Assembly: GCF_002234575.2 (NCBI RefSeq)
Contig: NZ_CP022464.2
Coordinates: 62,001 to 126,000, forward strand
Direction: 5' to 3'
From: Enterocloster bolteae
Lineage (GTDB): Bacteria; Bacillota; Clostridia; Lachnospirales; Lachnospiraceae
Length of the DNA stretch: 64,000 nt
A program made the position numbers and the translations under genes. Below, one piece after another: positions 1 to 8,532 of this stretch. Below the pieces are notes generated by a model. That model searched no databases, had not been told where the DNA came from, and saw nothing but the letters and a program-made list of their open reading frames with translations. Every line of letters starts with the position of its first letter. The first letter of the stretch is position 1.

Positions 1-2
1 CC

Positions 3-1058
3 TGTGACAATGCCATGTATAAGGTTGTGATGATTAAGGATTTATCTGATATATATAAATCCTGCGACATGCAGCTGAATATTTTCTTTGCTCTGTGCCT
101 GATACAGGCTTTTATCACAGCCATGATTATGTTTCTGATTACCAAGAGAATTACCTCGCCCATTGAACGGCTGAATGAAGCGGCAAAGCTTATGGCTCAG
201 GAATCCATTCCCCTTAAGCTGGCCGTTGAGGGGGAGGATGAAATCAGTGAGCTGTCCCATAACTTTAATCTGATGTCTGAGGCCATCAACAGGAACATTG
301 ATGATTACAAACAGATTGTAGGCAATCTGACCCACGAAATAAAAACCCCTCTCACATCCATCATTGGTTACGCAGAGCTGCTTAAGAATCATGAGTGTGA
401 CAGGGAGCTTCAGGAACAGGCATTGGATTATATCCTGGAAGAGGGAAAACGGCTGAATTCCATTACCCGGAAAATGATTAAGCTGTCGCGTATACAGCCG
501 GGGCTGCTGAACATAGAGCGGCAGGACGTAAAAAAGATGCTGGAGACATCGCTGATGGCTGTGAGGATGAAGGCCGGGCAGAAACAGATTCATTTTACTT
601 CGGATATTCCGGAGGGTATATTCTGCTATGGTGACAGAGAGTTTCTCATTACCATGATGGAAAATGTCCTGGACAATGCAATCAAGGCTTCCCATGAAGG
701 CGGAGTCATTGAAGTCAGGGCAGCCGGCGAAGGGGGGGCACTGGCTTACATCCAGGTAACAGATCATGGAATCGGAATCCCGGCTGATATTCTGGATAAG
801 ATAGACCAGCCGTTTTTTAAGGGGGATAAGGCCCACAGCCAGGGAGGAGACGGTTTTGGCATGGGACTGGCCATTTGCAAGTCGGTGATGCTGCACCATC
901 ACGGCTCGCTGAAATATGAGAGTGTAGTGGGAGCGTATACCACGGTCACGATGAGGTTTCCCGCTGCTGATTACCTGCGACTGGAATCGCCGGAACAGAC
1001 AGACCAGGTGAAAAAGGATTCTTTGTGGGTGTATGAGGCGTCCAACATCATACGCTGA
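3..1058 (+). CDS. Sensor histidine kinase, 5' end outside window
   Basis: This is the C-terminal part of a membrane-bound histidine kinase. The frame is open to the left edge, so the true start and most of the sensor domain lie upstream. Counting from the first ATG at 15, a membrane segment spans about residues 22-43 and a HAMP linker 41-95. The H-box NLTHEIKTPLTS puts the phospho-accepting histidine at 107. The ATPase domain follows with an N-box (MENVLDNAIKAS), a G1 box (DHGIGIP) and a G2 box (GFGMGLAI). The partner response regulator is probably upstream of the window. The family is clear; the stimulus cannot be inferred. A terminator follows. Confidence 0.93.
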   Translation, partial: CDNAMYKVVMIKDLSDIYKSCDMQLNIFFALCLIQAFITAMIMFLITKRITSPIERLNEAAKLMAQESIPLKLAVEGEDEISELSHNFNLMSEAINRNIDDYKQIVGNLTHEIKTPLTSIIGYAELLKNHECDRELQEQALDYILEEGKRLNSITRKMIKLSRIQPGLLNIERQDVKKMLETSLMAVRMKAGQKQIHFTSDIPEGIFCYGDREFLITMMENVLDNAIKASHEGGVIEVRAAGEGGALAYIQVTDHGIGIPADILDKIDQPFFKGDKAHSQGGDGFGMGLAICKSVMLHHHGSLKYESVVGAYTTVTMRFPAADYLRLESPEQTDQVKKDSLWVYEASNIIR

Positions 1059-1094
1059 CAGGAAATTGGGACGGATTGTATCAAAGCTGTAACC

Positions 1095-1136
1095 AAACTG
1101 TTGTCTTTTGAACAAGAAGACGGCAGTTTGATTTTT
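1095..1136 (+). terminator. Rho-independent terminator after the kinase gene
   Basis: A 13-bp stem (1095-1107 with 1117-1129, two G-U pairs) with a 9-nt loop is followed by a T-rich run at 1132-1136. It separates the kinase gene from the MFS gene. Confidence 0.7.
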
Positions 1137-1142
1137 ATACGG

Positions 1143-1148
1143 TATAAT
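1143..1148 (+). promoter_or_regulatory. Probable -10 element for the MFS/dehydratase genes
   Basis: A consensus TATAAT lies 65 nt before the MFS start, directly after the terminator. The -35 at 17-bp spacing (ACGGCA) is weak, so an activator may be needed. Confidence 0.45.
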
Positions 1149-1213
1149 GAGAGACAAGTTGAGACGCGTATCAACAAAAACCAAGAGAAGACGGTACAAA
1201 AGGGGGTTTTATA

Positions 1214-2449
1214 GTGAACAGTAATAAAAAATTTGATATGAAAAAGTGGACATCCCTGTTGGTGCTCTGCTGCGGTACAGGTGTTATTTTCCAGCTTCCC
1301 TATATCCGGAATACATTTTATATTCCTCTGGTGGAGGCCCTTAATCTAAGCAATGAGGAATTTGGAGCACTGTCCACGTCCTATGCAACCATTTCCATGA
1401 TATGTTATTTCTTCGGCGGGTGGATTGCGGATCGCGTATCCCCAAGGAAGCTGCTGACTATTTCCTTCATATCCACGGGCCTGGTGGGACTTCTATTCTC
1501 CACCTTCCCCAGCTATGGCACCATGAGGCTGATATTTGCGGCCTTCGGTGTGACCACCGTACTTACATACTGGTCAGCGCTTATCAAGGCAGTGCGGTGT
1601 CTGGGGGACAGCAATGAACAGGGCCGCCTGTTCGGTATACTGGAGGGCGGAAGAGGAGTTGTGTCGGCAACGGCCGTGTTTGTGCTTCTGGGGCTTTTTA
1701 ACAGCCTGGGAGGCGGAAAGTTCGGATTGAGCTGGGTGATTCGCTCCTATGCCCTGCTGGCCATCATAGTCGGCATTGCCCTTTGGTTCCTGATTAAGGA
1801 TAAGAAGGAGGATGTGGTAAGCGGTACAAGCCTGGTGCAGCAGATTAAGAGCGTGCTCCTGATGCCCAAGATGTGGATGATATGTCTCATTATTTTCACA
1901 GCCTATTCCATCTATGCAATCCTCAGCTTCCTGCCGCCTTATATGGTATCTGTATATGGCATGTCCAAGAATTTCAGTGTCCAGATTGGAGGCATCCGTT
2001 ACATCATACAGTTTGCAGGGGGAATCACAGGCGGTTTCCTGGCTGACAAGATTGGTTCCAGGATAAAGACAGTTCTGTTGGGGTATACGGCCATTATTGC
2101 ATTTCTGATTGTGTTCCTGCTTACACCGCAGCAGCCTTCACTGGCCATGCTCTGTGTCTTTGATTTCATCCTGTTAAATGTAACCGTGTACGCGGTGAGA
2201 GGCATATACTTTGCAGTCATTGACGAGGCGCAGATTGACCGTTCTGTCACAGGCGCGGTTTCCGGTATGGCATCCTGTATCGGTTATCTCCCTGACGTAT
2301 TTCTGTATACCATGATTGGACGCTGGATTGACCAGGGCGTACAGGGTTACCGCTCCATGTTCCTGTATGGCATCGGAACCTGTATTGTGGGCGCGGCAGT
2401 GGCGGTCATCCTGATTAAGAGTATCAGGAAAATCCCTGCAAAGGGTTAA
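1214..2449 (+). CDS. Major facilitator superfamily transporter
   Basis: A 411-residue integral membrane protein with about twelve hydrophobic segments, of normal MFS length. The loop after the second helix carries the MFS signature GGWIADRVSPRK (residues about 72-83), and a related GGFLADKIGSR occurs in the second half. It starts with GTG behind an AGGGGG ribosome site. The next gene, 74 nt downstream, is a sugar-acid dehydratase-type enzyme, so uptake of a hexonate or similar organic acid is a reasonable inference. The substrate cannot be read from the sequence. Confidence 0.88.
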   Translation: MNSNKKFDMKKWTSLLVLCCGTGVIFQLPYIRNTFYIPLVEALNLSNEEFGALSTSYATISMICYFFGGWIADRVSPRKLLTISFISTGLVGLLFSTFPSYGTMRLIFAAFGVTTVLTYWSALIKAVRCLGDSNEQGRLFGILEGGRGVVSATAVFVLLGLFNSLGGGKFGLSWVIRSYALLAIIVGIALWFLIKDKKEDVVSGTSLVQQIKSVLLMPKMWMICLIIFTAYSIYAILSFLPPYMVSVYGMSKNFSVQIGGIRYIIQFAGGITGGFLADKIGSRIKTVLLGYTAIIAFLIVFLLTPQQPSLAMLCVFDFILLNVTVYAVRGIYFAVIDEAQIDRSVTGAVSGMASCIGYLPDVFLYTMIGRWIDQGVQGYRSMFLYGIGTCIVGAAVAVILIKSIRKIPAKG

Positions 2450-2523
2450 GTGAATGAAGAGGGACAGCATTAAATTGGCAATGGAAATGAATAAAAAATT
2501 ATATATATGTATGGAGGTATTTT

Positions 2524-3657
2524 ATGAAAATCACAGGTATTGAAATCAAACAGTATGCAAAGCCATTGGACCCGCCATTCCTGGCATCATGGGATCCCAA
2601 CCCACGGGTAAAATTCGCGTCTACCATTGTTTATGTATACACAGATGAGGGAATTACAGGAATCGGATCCGGCGATCTGATGACAGGCTTTGCGGGCCAT
2701 GAGAAATTCTTTATCGGCAAGGATCCGTTTGAGATGGAAAACCATAACAAGATTATTGATAACATTGATTTCCATTATGGAAGGTGCTGGCCTTTAGACA
2801 TTGCTCTATGGGATATCATTGGAAAGAAATGCGGACAGCCCATATATAAACTTCTGGGCGGGAAACAGGATAAGATAAAGGCATACTGCTCCTGCGGGGC
2901 CAGGATTCCGGCAGAGGAAAGAGCTGAGAAGGCCAGGGAATATGTGGAGATGGGATTTAAGGCAATGAAAATCCGTTTCCACCATGAGGATGTGAGAGAG
3001 GATATCAAGGTGGTAGAGGCTGTCCGTGGGGCCATTGGCGATAAGATGGAAATTATGGTGGACGGCAACCAGGCATGGAAAATGCCATGGGATGTGGAGC
3101 GTATCTGGGATTTGAAGAAGGCAGTGAAGGTGGCCAGGGAATTGGAGAAGCTGGGAGTATACTGGCTGGAGGAGCCGCTTCACCATGCGGATTACGACAA
3201 TCTGGCCCGCTTAAGGGAGATGACGGATATCCGGATTGCAGGCGGTGAGATGAACCGCAGATGGCATGATTTCAGGGATTTGGCAGATAAGGGAAGCTAT
3301 GACGTGTACCAGCCGGATACGGTGCTGTGCGGCGGCTTTACCCGCACCAAGAAGATTGCCGACTATGTGCAGTCCAAGGGAGCTGTTTTCTGTCCCCACA
3401 CATGGTCCAATGGCGTGGGCCTTCTGGCTAACCTTCATATGGCCTGTGCTGTCAGCGACGCGGAATACCTGGAATACCCATTTGATCCGCCTGTATGGAC
3501 GGTTGACCGCAGGGATTACATCCTTAAGGAGGAGGATAGAGTCCTGGTTGACAAGGACGGTTACATGCATGTTCCCCAGAAACCAGGACTTGGATTTGAG
3601 CCGGATGAGGAAGCGCTGAGGGAATATGAGATTAAGGATTACTATGTAGGTGAATAA
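2524..3657 (+). CDS. Mandelate racemase/muconate lactonizing enzyme family, probable sugar-acid dehydratase
   Basis: A 377-residue enolase-superfamily enzyme of standard length. Motifs typical of the mandelate racemase subgroup are visible: the base-bearing KAMKIRF near residue 150, metal ligands in MVDGNQAW, WLEEPL and AGGE, and the catalytic histidine in FCPHTWSNGVG near 297. Known members dehydrate acid sugars such as galactarate, gluconate, rhamnonate or tartrate by abstracting the proton alpha to the carboxylate. The upstream MFS transporter supports uptake and dehydration of an acid sugar. The exact substrate is not determinable. The ribosome site GGAGG is well placed. Confidence 0.88.
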   Translation: MKITGIEIKQYAKPLDPPFLASWDPNPRVKFASTIVYVYTDEGITGIGSGDLMTGFAGHEKFFIGKDPFEMENHNKIIDNIDFHYGRCWPLDIALWDIIGKKCGQPIYKLLGGKQDKIKAYCSCGARIPAEERAEKAREYVEMGFKAMKIRFHHEDVREDIKVVEAVRGAIGDKMEIMVDGNQAWKMPWDVERIWDLKKAVKVARELEKLGVYWLEEPLHHADYDNLARLREMTDIRIAGGEMNRRWHDFRDLADKGSYDVYQPDTVLCGGFTRTKKIADYVQSKGAVFCPHTWSNGVGLLANLHMACAVSDAEYLEYPFDPPVWTVDRRDYILKEEDRVLVDKDGYMHVPQKPGLGFEPDEEALREYEIKDYYVGE

Positions 3658-3671
3658 GTATAGAAACCATA

Positions 3672-3703
3672 AGGGCGTTCCCTGTTCAGGCAGGGGGCGC
3701 CCT
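3672..3703. terminator. Hairpin between convergent genes
   Basis: AGGGCGTTCCCTG (3672-3684) pairs almost completely with 3691-3703. It lies between the convergent dehydratase and PP2C-like genes and probably ends transcription from both sides, although there is no long T run. Confidence 0.55.
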
Positions 3704-3735
3704 CAGGCATGTATGGGGCTCTGGTTGGAAAATGG

Positions 3736-4590
3736 TTAAAACACCGCAAACCTCACATAGGTCCGGTCATCAAAACTCTGGTTTCCTTTTACAAGACCTT
3801 TTGTTCCTCTGTTTTCCCAGAGGCACTGAGGGTCTTTCTGCAACAACTCATCCAGGGACTTCTCGCTTTCAGCCAGGGTGTCTTTTAATACGGGGTAACC
3901 GTCGCTGGCCAGTACGACCTGGGTTTGGGGCGGGACCGGATAGACGGACACATGGTGAGAGTGAATGGCAAAACCGTCAAGTACATCATAGCCATAGGGC
4001 CGGTCCTGGTTGGCCAGAAGGAATTGGCGGCGCAGCAGAGGAAGGATGCAGGCCCGGCCCGGGTCATGCCGGGCAAAATCATCTTCGGCTCCGCCTAAAA
4101 TCAGTTCAGCCTGGTTATAGAGACAGCGGATTTCTGCCATGAGGCCGTCGATTTCCTTGCCGTGGGAGTGAAGGGTATCCCCGATAAGGCACTGACAGTC
4201 CCCAAAGGCCCACACTTCCCTTTTCTGACAGCTATACAGGATGACCACTGCCTGAAGCCGCTCCTCCGGGTGGTCCCTCAGGAATTCACGCCGTCCGCTT
4301 CCGGCTTTTGCTAAGGCCTGGTTTAAATATTCCATCGCAGAAGCAGCGTCTATGCCGGGCTCCATGGTTTTAAGAGCCTGGGCCAGTATCTCCCTGGCAT
4401 AGCGCCCGCTGGTCATGGGAGAAAGAAAAACGGATCCGCCTTCTGACCCGTCCGGCCAAGTAAGCTCTCCCTTGCTGGTGACACCGTCTATGACCGCGAT
4501 AAAGTCATTGCTGATAAAAAGACCGTCCTCGCATTTCTTCTGGTCCAGGTATTTGGAACAGATAAATTGTTCAATGATTTGGACACCCAT
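3736..4590 (-). CDS. PP2C/PPM-like phosphatase-fold protein
   Basis: A 284-residue soluble protein. Four short motifs fall in the order expected of the PPM (PP2C) metal-dependent phosphatase fold: AVIDGVTSKG near residue 33, WAFGDCQCLIGD near 131, VLASDGYP near 227 and FDDRTYVRF at the C-terminus. The usual DGxGG reads DGVTS, so metal binding may be altered. The start has a GGAGG site 7 nt upstream. Protein phosphatase activity is an inference from fold; it could be a degenerate family member. It is transcribed divergently from the solute-binding/kinase operon. Confidence 0.6.
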   Translation of the reverse strand: MGVQIIEQFICSKYLDQKKCEDGLFISNDFIAVIDGVTSKGELTWPDGSEGGSVFLSPMTSGRYAREILAQALKTMEPGIDAASAMEYLNQALAKAGSGRREFLRDHPEERLQAVVILYSCQKREVWAFGDCQCLIGDTLHSHGKEIDGLMAEIRCLYNQAELILGGAEDDFARHDPGRACILPLLRRQFLLANQDRPYGYDVLDGFAIHSHHVSVYPVPPQTQVVLASDGYPVLKDTLAESEKSLDELLQKDPQCLWENRGTKGLVKGNQSFDDRTYVRFAVF

Positions 4591-4674
4591 ATTGTTTGCC
4601 TCCGTTTAACGGTAATTTCCGCGTTCTGTCTTAAGGGTAACACGGGGCAGGAATGATTTCAATGGCTTCGTCAA

Positions 4675-4703
4675 TGGAAAAATGGGTTTTTCTTTGGTAT
4701 AAT
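4675..4703 (+). promoter_or_regulatory. Sigma-A type promoter of the solute-binding/YesMN operon
   Basis: TGGAAA (4675-4680), a 17-bp spacer and a consensus TATAAT (4698-4703), 56 nt before the lipoprotein start. Confidence 0.6.
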
Positions 4704-4759
4704 GTAGCAAATGGGACTGATTGACATTGGGGCGCCAATGCCGGGAAGGAAACAAGCGT

Positions 4760-5869
4760 ATGAAAAAGACTGTCATGGGTATGAAGGCAGCTGTGAAGGG
4801 TAAAAGAGGGAGTGTGAAGGGGATAAATAGGACTGCCTGGGGAAAACGGGATATAGCGTTCTGTGCCCTATGCTTTTTGTGTACGGCAGCTCTTTCCTCA
4901 TGCCAGTCAGGTCCGCAGACAGCTCCCATGCCCGCTGTGCCGGACCTGGTTCTCTATACGGCCCAGGAGGAAGAGATATATGAGCCCATCATCAAGGAGT
5001 TTGAGGAGCGCACCAACCTGATGGTGAAGGTGGAACGGGGGTCCTCCGAGGAAATGACAGGCAGACTGGAGAATGAGGAGGAAAAACCGGATTGGGATGT
5101 GGTGTTTGGAGTGGGGATAGAGACCCTGGAACAGACCAAGGAACATTGGCAGGAATATAAAAGCCCGGAGGCAGCATTTATAACAGATAGCTTCCAATGT
5201 GAGGATAACCGGTGGACCAGCTTCTCCGCCCTGCCTCTGGTCATCATGTACAATACAAATGTGGTGACCTACCGCGAACTGCCGGTGGGGTGGAACAGCC
5301 TTCTGGAGCCCAGGTGGAAGGGAAGGATTGCATTTGTGGACCCGCGCCGGTCTGATGTGTATTCGGCTGCCCTTGTGACGGCTGTCCATACATGGGAGAA
5401 AAAGGGGGATTACCTGGAACGGTTTATGGAAAATCTGGAATATGGCACCCTGGACAGTATGCAGGAGGTGAATGCCGGTATCCTGGATGGAAGGTATTCC
5501 CTTGGGGTCACCATGGAGGAGTCCGCCCAGGCCCTGCTGTCAGAGGGAGCTGACGTGGATTATATTTATCCCCAGGAGGGAACCACGGCCCTTCCGGACG
5601 GCACAGCCATTGTAAAGGGATGCGCGAATCCTGACGCTGCCAGGCAGTTCCTGGATTTTACGGTGAGCAGGGATACCCAGAGGATTCTGGTGTCGGATTT
5701 AAACCGCCGCTCCGTGAGAGGAGATGTGCCGCCGCTGCCGGGATTGTCGCCCATTGGCAGGCTGCCGCTGATTGAGATGGACCTGGAGGAGCTTTCCAGG
5801 GAAAAGAAGGATGTACTGGCCAGGTGGAACAGCATTCTGTCCCGGCAAAATGCGGGGGGGGGGGCATGA
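4760..5869 (+). CDS. Extracellular solute-binding lipoprotein (iron/2-aminoethylphosphonate-type ABC binding protein)
   Basis: A 369-residue exported protein. I chose the ATG at 4760 because GGAAGGA lies just upstream; an in-frame TTG at 4721 lacks this. The N-terminus is long and basic (about 35 residues), then a hydrophobic core ends in the lipobox LSSC. The mature part has the VLYTAQEEEIYEPIIKEFEE start and NTNVV/PVGWNSLLEPRWKGRI segments of family 1 binding proteins for ferric ion and phosphonates. No permease or ATPase gene is nearby. The next two genes are a YesM kinase and a YesN regulator, so this protein probably presents a ligand to the kinase rather than feeding a transporter. The last codons run through an 11-G tract. 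Confidence 0.85.
   Translation: MKKTVMGMKAAVKGKRGSVKGINRTAWGKRDIAFCALCFLCTAALSSCQSGPQTAPMPAVPDLVLYTAQEEEIYEPIIKEFEERTNLMVKVERGSSEEMTGRLENEEEKPDWDVVFGVGIETLEQTKEHWQEYKSPEAAFITDSFQCEDNRWTSFSALPLVIMYNTNVVTYRELPVGWNSLLEPRWKGRIAFVDPRRSDVYSAALVTAVHTWEKKGDYLERFMENLEYGTLDSMQEVNAGILDGRYSLGVTMEESAQALLSEGADVDYIYPQEGTTALPDGTAIVKGCANPDAARQFLDFTVSRDTQRILVSDLNRRSVRGDVPPLPGLSPIGRLPLIEMDLEELSREKKDVLARWNSILSRQNAGGGA
5854..5864 (+). repeat. Homopolymeric G11 tract at the lipoprotein/kinase junction
   Basis: Eleven consecutive G residues encode the last glycines of the lipoprotein and end 6 nt before the kinase ATG at 5871, so the tract is also the kinase ribosome binding site. With 11 G the lipoprotein stops at 5867-5869. 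With 10 or 13 G its frame would run straight into the kinase frame; with 12 it would end after GMK. Confidence 0.85.
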
Positions 5870-5870
5870 A

Positions 5871-7589
5871 ATGATATGGTACCGGAGACTCTCTTTTAAA
5901 ACCAGGGTATTTCTGGGCTGCCTTCTGGTGGCTTTGGTGCCCCTTACATTTTCAAGTGTTGTGATGATGCGTCTGTTTACTGCCTCAATCAACCGCCAGA
6001 TAACCGTGGACGGAAACCAGCAGCTGGAAGAAGTCAGGGAACGGTTTACCCAGCTGTTGGAAAATTGCCAGAAAGCTTGTGAAACGCTGACAGAGGACGG
6101 TTCTGCGGCATGGGTCATGATTGACAATAAGACCATAGAGTTCCAGAAGGATTTGTATTTGTCCATGTACCAGGCGGTTCAGGAGATATACAGCCATGCG
6201 CAGTTCAGTATCTATGATGCGGGCGGGAAACTGCGTTTTACCACGGATACGGCGCCCAAGAGCAGCCGTCTGCCTGTGAACTGGGGACTGCTCAACAAGG
6301 CGTCGGGGGAGCAGGGAATCACCTATTACAGGACAGATCCTTACCTGCCGTCCTCCGGCAGCGACGTGCTGATGCAGGGTGCATTTTCACTGGAGAGCAT
6401 CCACGGGGCCAGGACCGGGTATGTGGTGCTGGACTTTACCAGGGAAAATTTTGACAACCTGCTGAACGGTTTTTATTCGTCCGGTGATACACTGCTGGTA
6501 CTGGATTCCCACCAGAAGCCCCTCTACTGTTCCAGGCCGGAATACGGGGAACGTGAAATCAGTGATATAATCGGGCATACCATATCGGGCCAGGGCGGGA
6601 CGGAAAAAGAGGGGGTATATACCAGATATCTGTGGACCAGGGAACCTTCCCAGGGCTTTTACATCCTGCTGCGCTGCTCCGCTCCCATCAGCGCCCCGGC
6701 CGTGCGCACCATGGGTACGGTGAGCCTTGCGCTGTCCGGCCTGGGACTGGTGCTCTGCCTTTTCATATCAGGCGCGTTGTCCCGGAGCATCGGCCAGCCG
6801 GTGAGCTTGTTGGATAAGGCCATGGCAAAGGTGAAAAAAGGGGATTTGTCCATCCGCATCCGCACCAACCGGCAGGATGAACTGGGCAGGCTGACAGAGA
6901 GCTTTAACCAGATGACCGGGGACCTGCAGAAGTACCTGGATGATACGGTGCAGAAGCAGAAGGATTTAAATAAGACCACGCTTAAGCTGTACCAGACCCA
7001 GCTGAACCCTCATTTTCTCTATAATACCCTGGATTCCATTAAGTGGAACGCCAGAATCAACCAGGTTCCGGAGATTGCAGTGCTGGCGGAAAACCTGGCT
7101 GTCATTCTGAGAAAAAGCATATCCAGCCGGCCCTTTATCACACTCAGAGAGGAGCTTGAGACCATCGAGAGCTATGTGGAGATACAGAAAATACGTTTTA
7201 CAGGGCGGTTCCTGTATGAGACAGAGATACCGGACCAGCTGGAGGACTGCATGGTGCCCAAGATGATCCTGCAGCCCCTGGTTGAAAACGCCATCATCCA
7301 TGGACTGGACGGCTGCGGACACGGCTACATCTGTATTTACGCGTTCCAGAAAGAGGGGATACTTAACATATCGGTGACAGACAACGGATGCGGCATGAGC
7401 CGGGAGATGGAGGACTGGATTAACAGCGAAGCTCCGGCAAAGAGGGACGGCCATCTGGGATTGTACAATGTTATCAACATATTGAAAATATATTACGGAC
7501 AGGAGTACGGTGTGAAGGCGGCTGTCACGGAGGATGGGACCACCATCACCCTCAGGCTGCCGGTTCAGAAGGAGGTACCGGATGTATAA
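5871..7589 (+). CDS. YesM/LytS-type sensor histidine kinase
   Basis: A 572-residue membrane kinase. Helix 1 spans about residues 13-35, an extracellular sensor domain runs to about 275, helix 2 is at 281-302, and HAMP is at 303-355. The His_kinase domain of the YesM family has LNPHFLYNTLDSIKW with the phospho-histidine at 381. The ATPase domain shows LVENAIIHG, DNGCGMS and GHLGLYNV. The ATG at 5871 is chosen because the G tract supplies the Shine-Dalgarno sequence. It overlaps the downstream regulator gene by 8 nt, so the two are translationally coupled. The partners are the binding protein upstream and the AraC-type regulator downstream. Confidence 0.93.
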   Translation: MIWYRRLSFKTRVFLGCLLVALVPLTFSSVVMMRLFTASINRQITVDGNQQLEEVRERFTQLLENCQKACETLTEDGSAAWVMIDNKTIEFQKDLYLSMYQAVQEIYSHAQFSIYDAGGKLRFTTDTAPKSSRLPVNWGLLNKASGEQGITYYRTDPYLPSSGSDVLMQGAFSLESIHGARTGYVVLDFTRENFDNLLNGFYSSGDTLLVLDSHQKPLYCSRPEYGEREISDIIGHTISGQGGTEKEGVYTRYLWTREPSQGFYILLRCSAPISAPAVRTMGTVSLALSGLGLVLCLFISGALSRSIGQPVSLLDKAMAKVKKGDLSIRIRTNRQDELGRLTESFNQMTGDLQKYLDDTVQKQKDLNKTTLKLYQTQLNPHFLYNTLDSIKWNARINQVPEIAVLAENLAVILRKSISSRPFITLREELETIESYVEIQKIRFTGRFLYETEIPDQLEDCMVPKMILQPLVENAIIHGLDGCGHGYICIYAFQKEGILNISVTDNGCGMSREMEDWINSEAPAKRDGHLGLYNVINILKIYYGQEYGVKAAVTEDGTTITLRLPVQKEVPDV

Positions 7590-8343
7590 AGTCATTGTGG
7601 TGGAAGACGAGACAATGGTCAGGCGCGGGATTATCCTGACCATTGACTGGGCGGCACTGGACTGTGTGATTGCAGGGGAGGCTGCCAACGGGGAGGAGGG
7701 GGCAGAGCTGGCGGTCCGCCTGTCCCCGGATATAATTGTGACGGATGTGAAGATGCCCAGAATGGACGGCGTGGAGATGATAACAAAACTGCGGGAACAG
7801 GGCTGCCGGGCCAAATTCATTATTTTGACGGCCTACAGCGATTTTAAATACGCCCAGAGCGCTCTCAGGCTGGGAGTCAGCGACTATCTGTTAAAGCCTT
7901 TGAGGGACGGCGATTTGGAACAGGCGGTGAGGCACATCAGAGAGCAGATGGAAGAACGTCCGGCAAAGGAGGAGGAGACAGACGCGGCTCCGGTCCTGCG
8001 CTTTCATTCCGATAAAAAATCCAAGAATAAGTATGTGGAGGCAGCCACCCGGTATATCAGGGAGCATTACCGGGAGGATATCACCATCAGCACCGTGGCC
8101 TCTTTTCTGGAAATCAGCGAAGGCTACCTGAGCCGGGTCTTTAAGAAGGAAACCGACTACACCTTTACCAACTATCTGGCCTATTACCGGATGCAGATGG
8201 CCATGAACCTGCTAAAGGACTGCCGGGTAAAGGTATACGAGGTGGCGGACCAGGTGGGCTATTCAGACACAGCGTATTTCAGCGCGCAGTTTAAGAAGAT
8301 ACTGGGGGTGTCGCCGTCCGAGTATCAGGACAGGTGCAGATAG
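7582..8343 (+). CDS. YesN-type response regulator (REC + AraC HTH)
   Basis: A 253-residue response regulator. The receiver domain (residues 1-120) has the acidic pocket VVEDE and the phospho-acceptor D55 in VTDVKMPRMDG, with the conserved lysine in LLKPL. The C-terminal AraC-type double HTH (about 155-253) ends in the signature VADQVGYSDTAYFSAQFKKILGVSPSEY (quoted in part: GYSDTAYFSAQFKK). It is shorter than many YesN proteins because the linker is brief. The start at 7582 is set by AAGGAGG and overlaps the kinase stop. Its target is unknown; no transporter operon follows. Confidence 0.93.
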   Translation: MYKVIVVEDETMVRRGIILTIDWAALDCVIAGEAANGEEGAELAVRLSPDIIVTDVKMPRMDGVEMITKLREQGCRAKFIILTAYSDFKYAQSALRLGVSDYLLKPLRDGDLEQAVRHIREQMEERPAKEEETDAAPVLRFHSDKKSKNKYVEAATRYIREHYREDITISTVASFLEISEGYLSRVFKKETDYTFTNYLAYYRMQMAMNLLKDCRVKVYEVADQVGYSDTAYFSAQFKKILGVSPSEYQDRCR

Positions 8344-8416
8344 CGGCGGGGGTTCACAGAGGTTATAAATAGGAAAAACAGGGAAAAATGTAGTACTATA
8401 CATTGAAAAATTCTTA

Positions 8417-8425
8417 TGCTATACT
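8417..8425 (+). promoter_or_regulatory. Extended -10 promoter candidate for the holB operon
   Basis: TG-C-TATACT (8417-8425) is an extended -10 element about 108 nt before holB. No good -35 is visible, as is common with extended -10 promoters. Confidence 0.4.
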
Positions 8426-8532
8426 TATTGAGGATGTCTGTCCCTGCCGGGATGGAGGTCCGGATATACCGGTTTAGGGCATTTCCGGGGTTTTGGAAAC
8501 CAGGCCGGCAGCGCAAGGGGGAACCAATCACT

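Noticed and set aside
42..1199. Long antisense reading frame over the sensor kinase
   Set aside because: It mirrors a clear kinase gene, has no recognisable domain and an odd composition; it is a shadow frame.
5772..7589. A translated lipoprotein-kinase fusion as the normal product
   Set aside because: With the 11 G present, the lipoprotein stops at 5869, and a fusion would have conflicting membrane topology.
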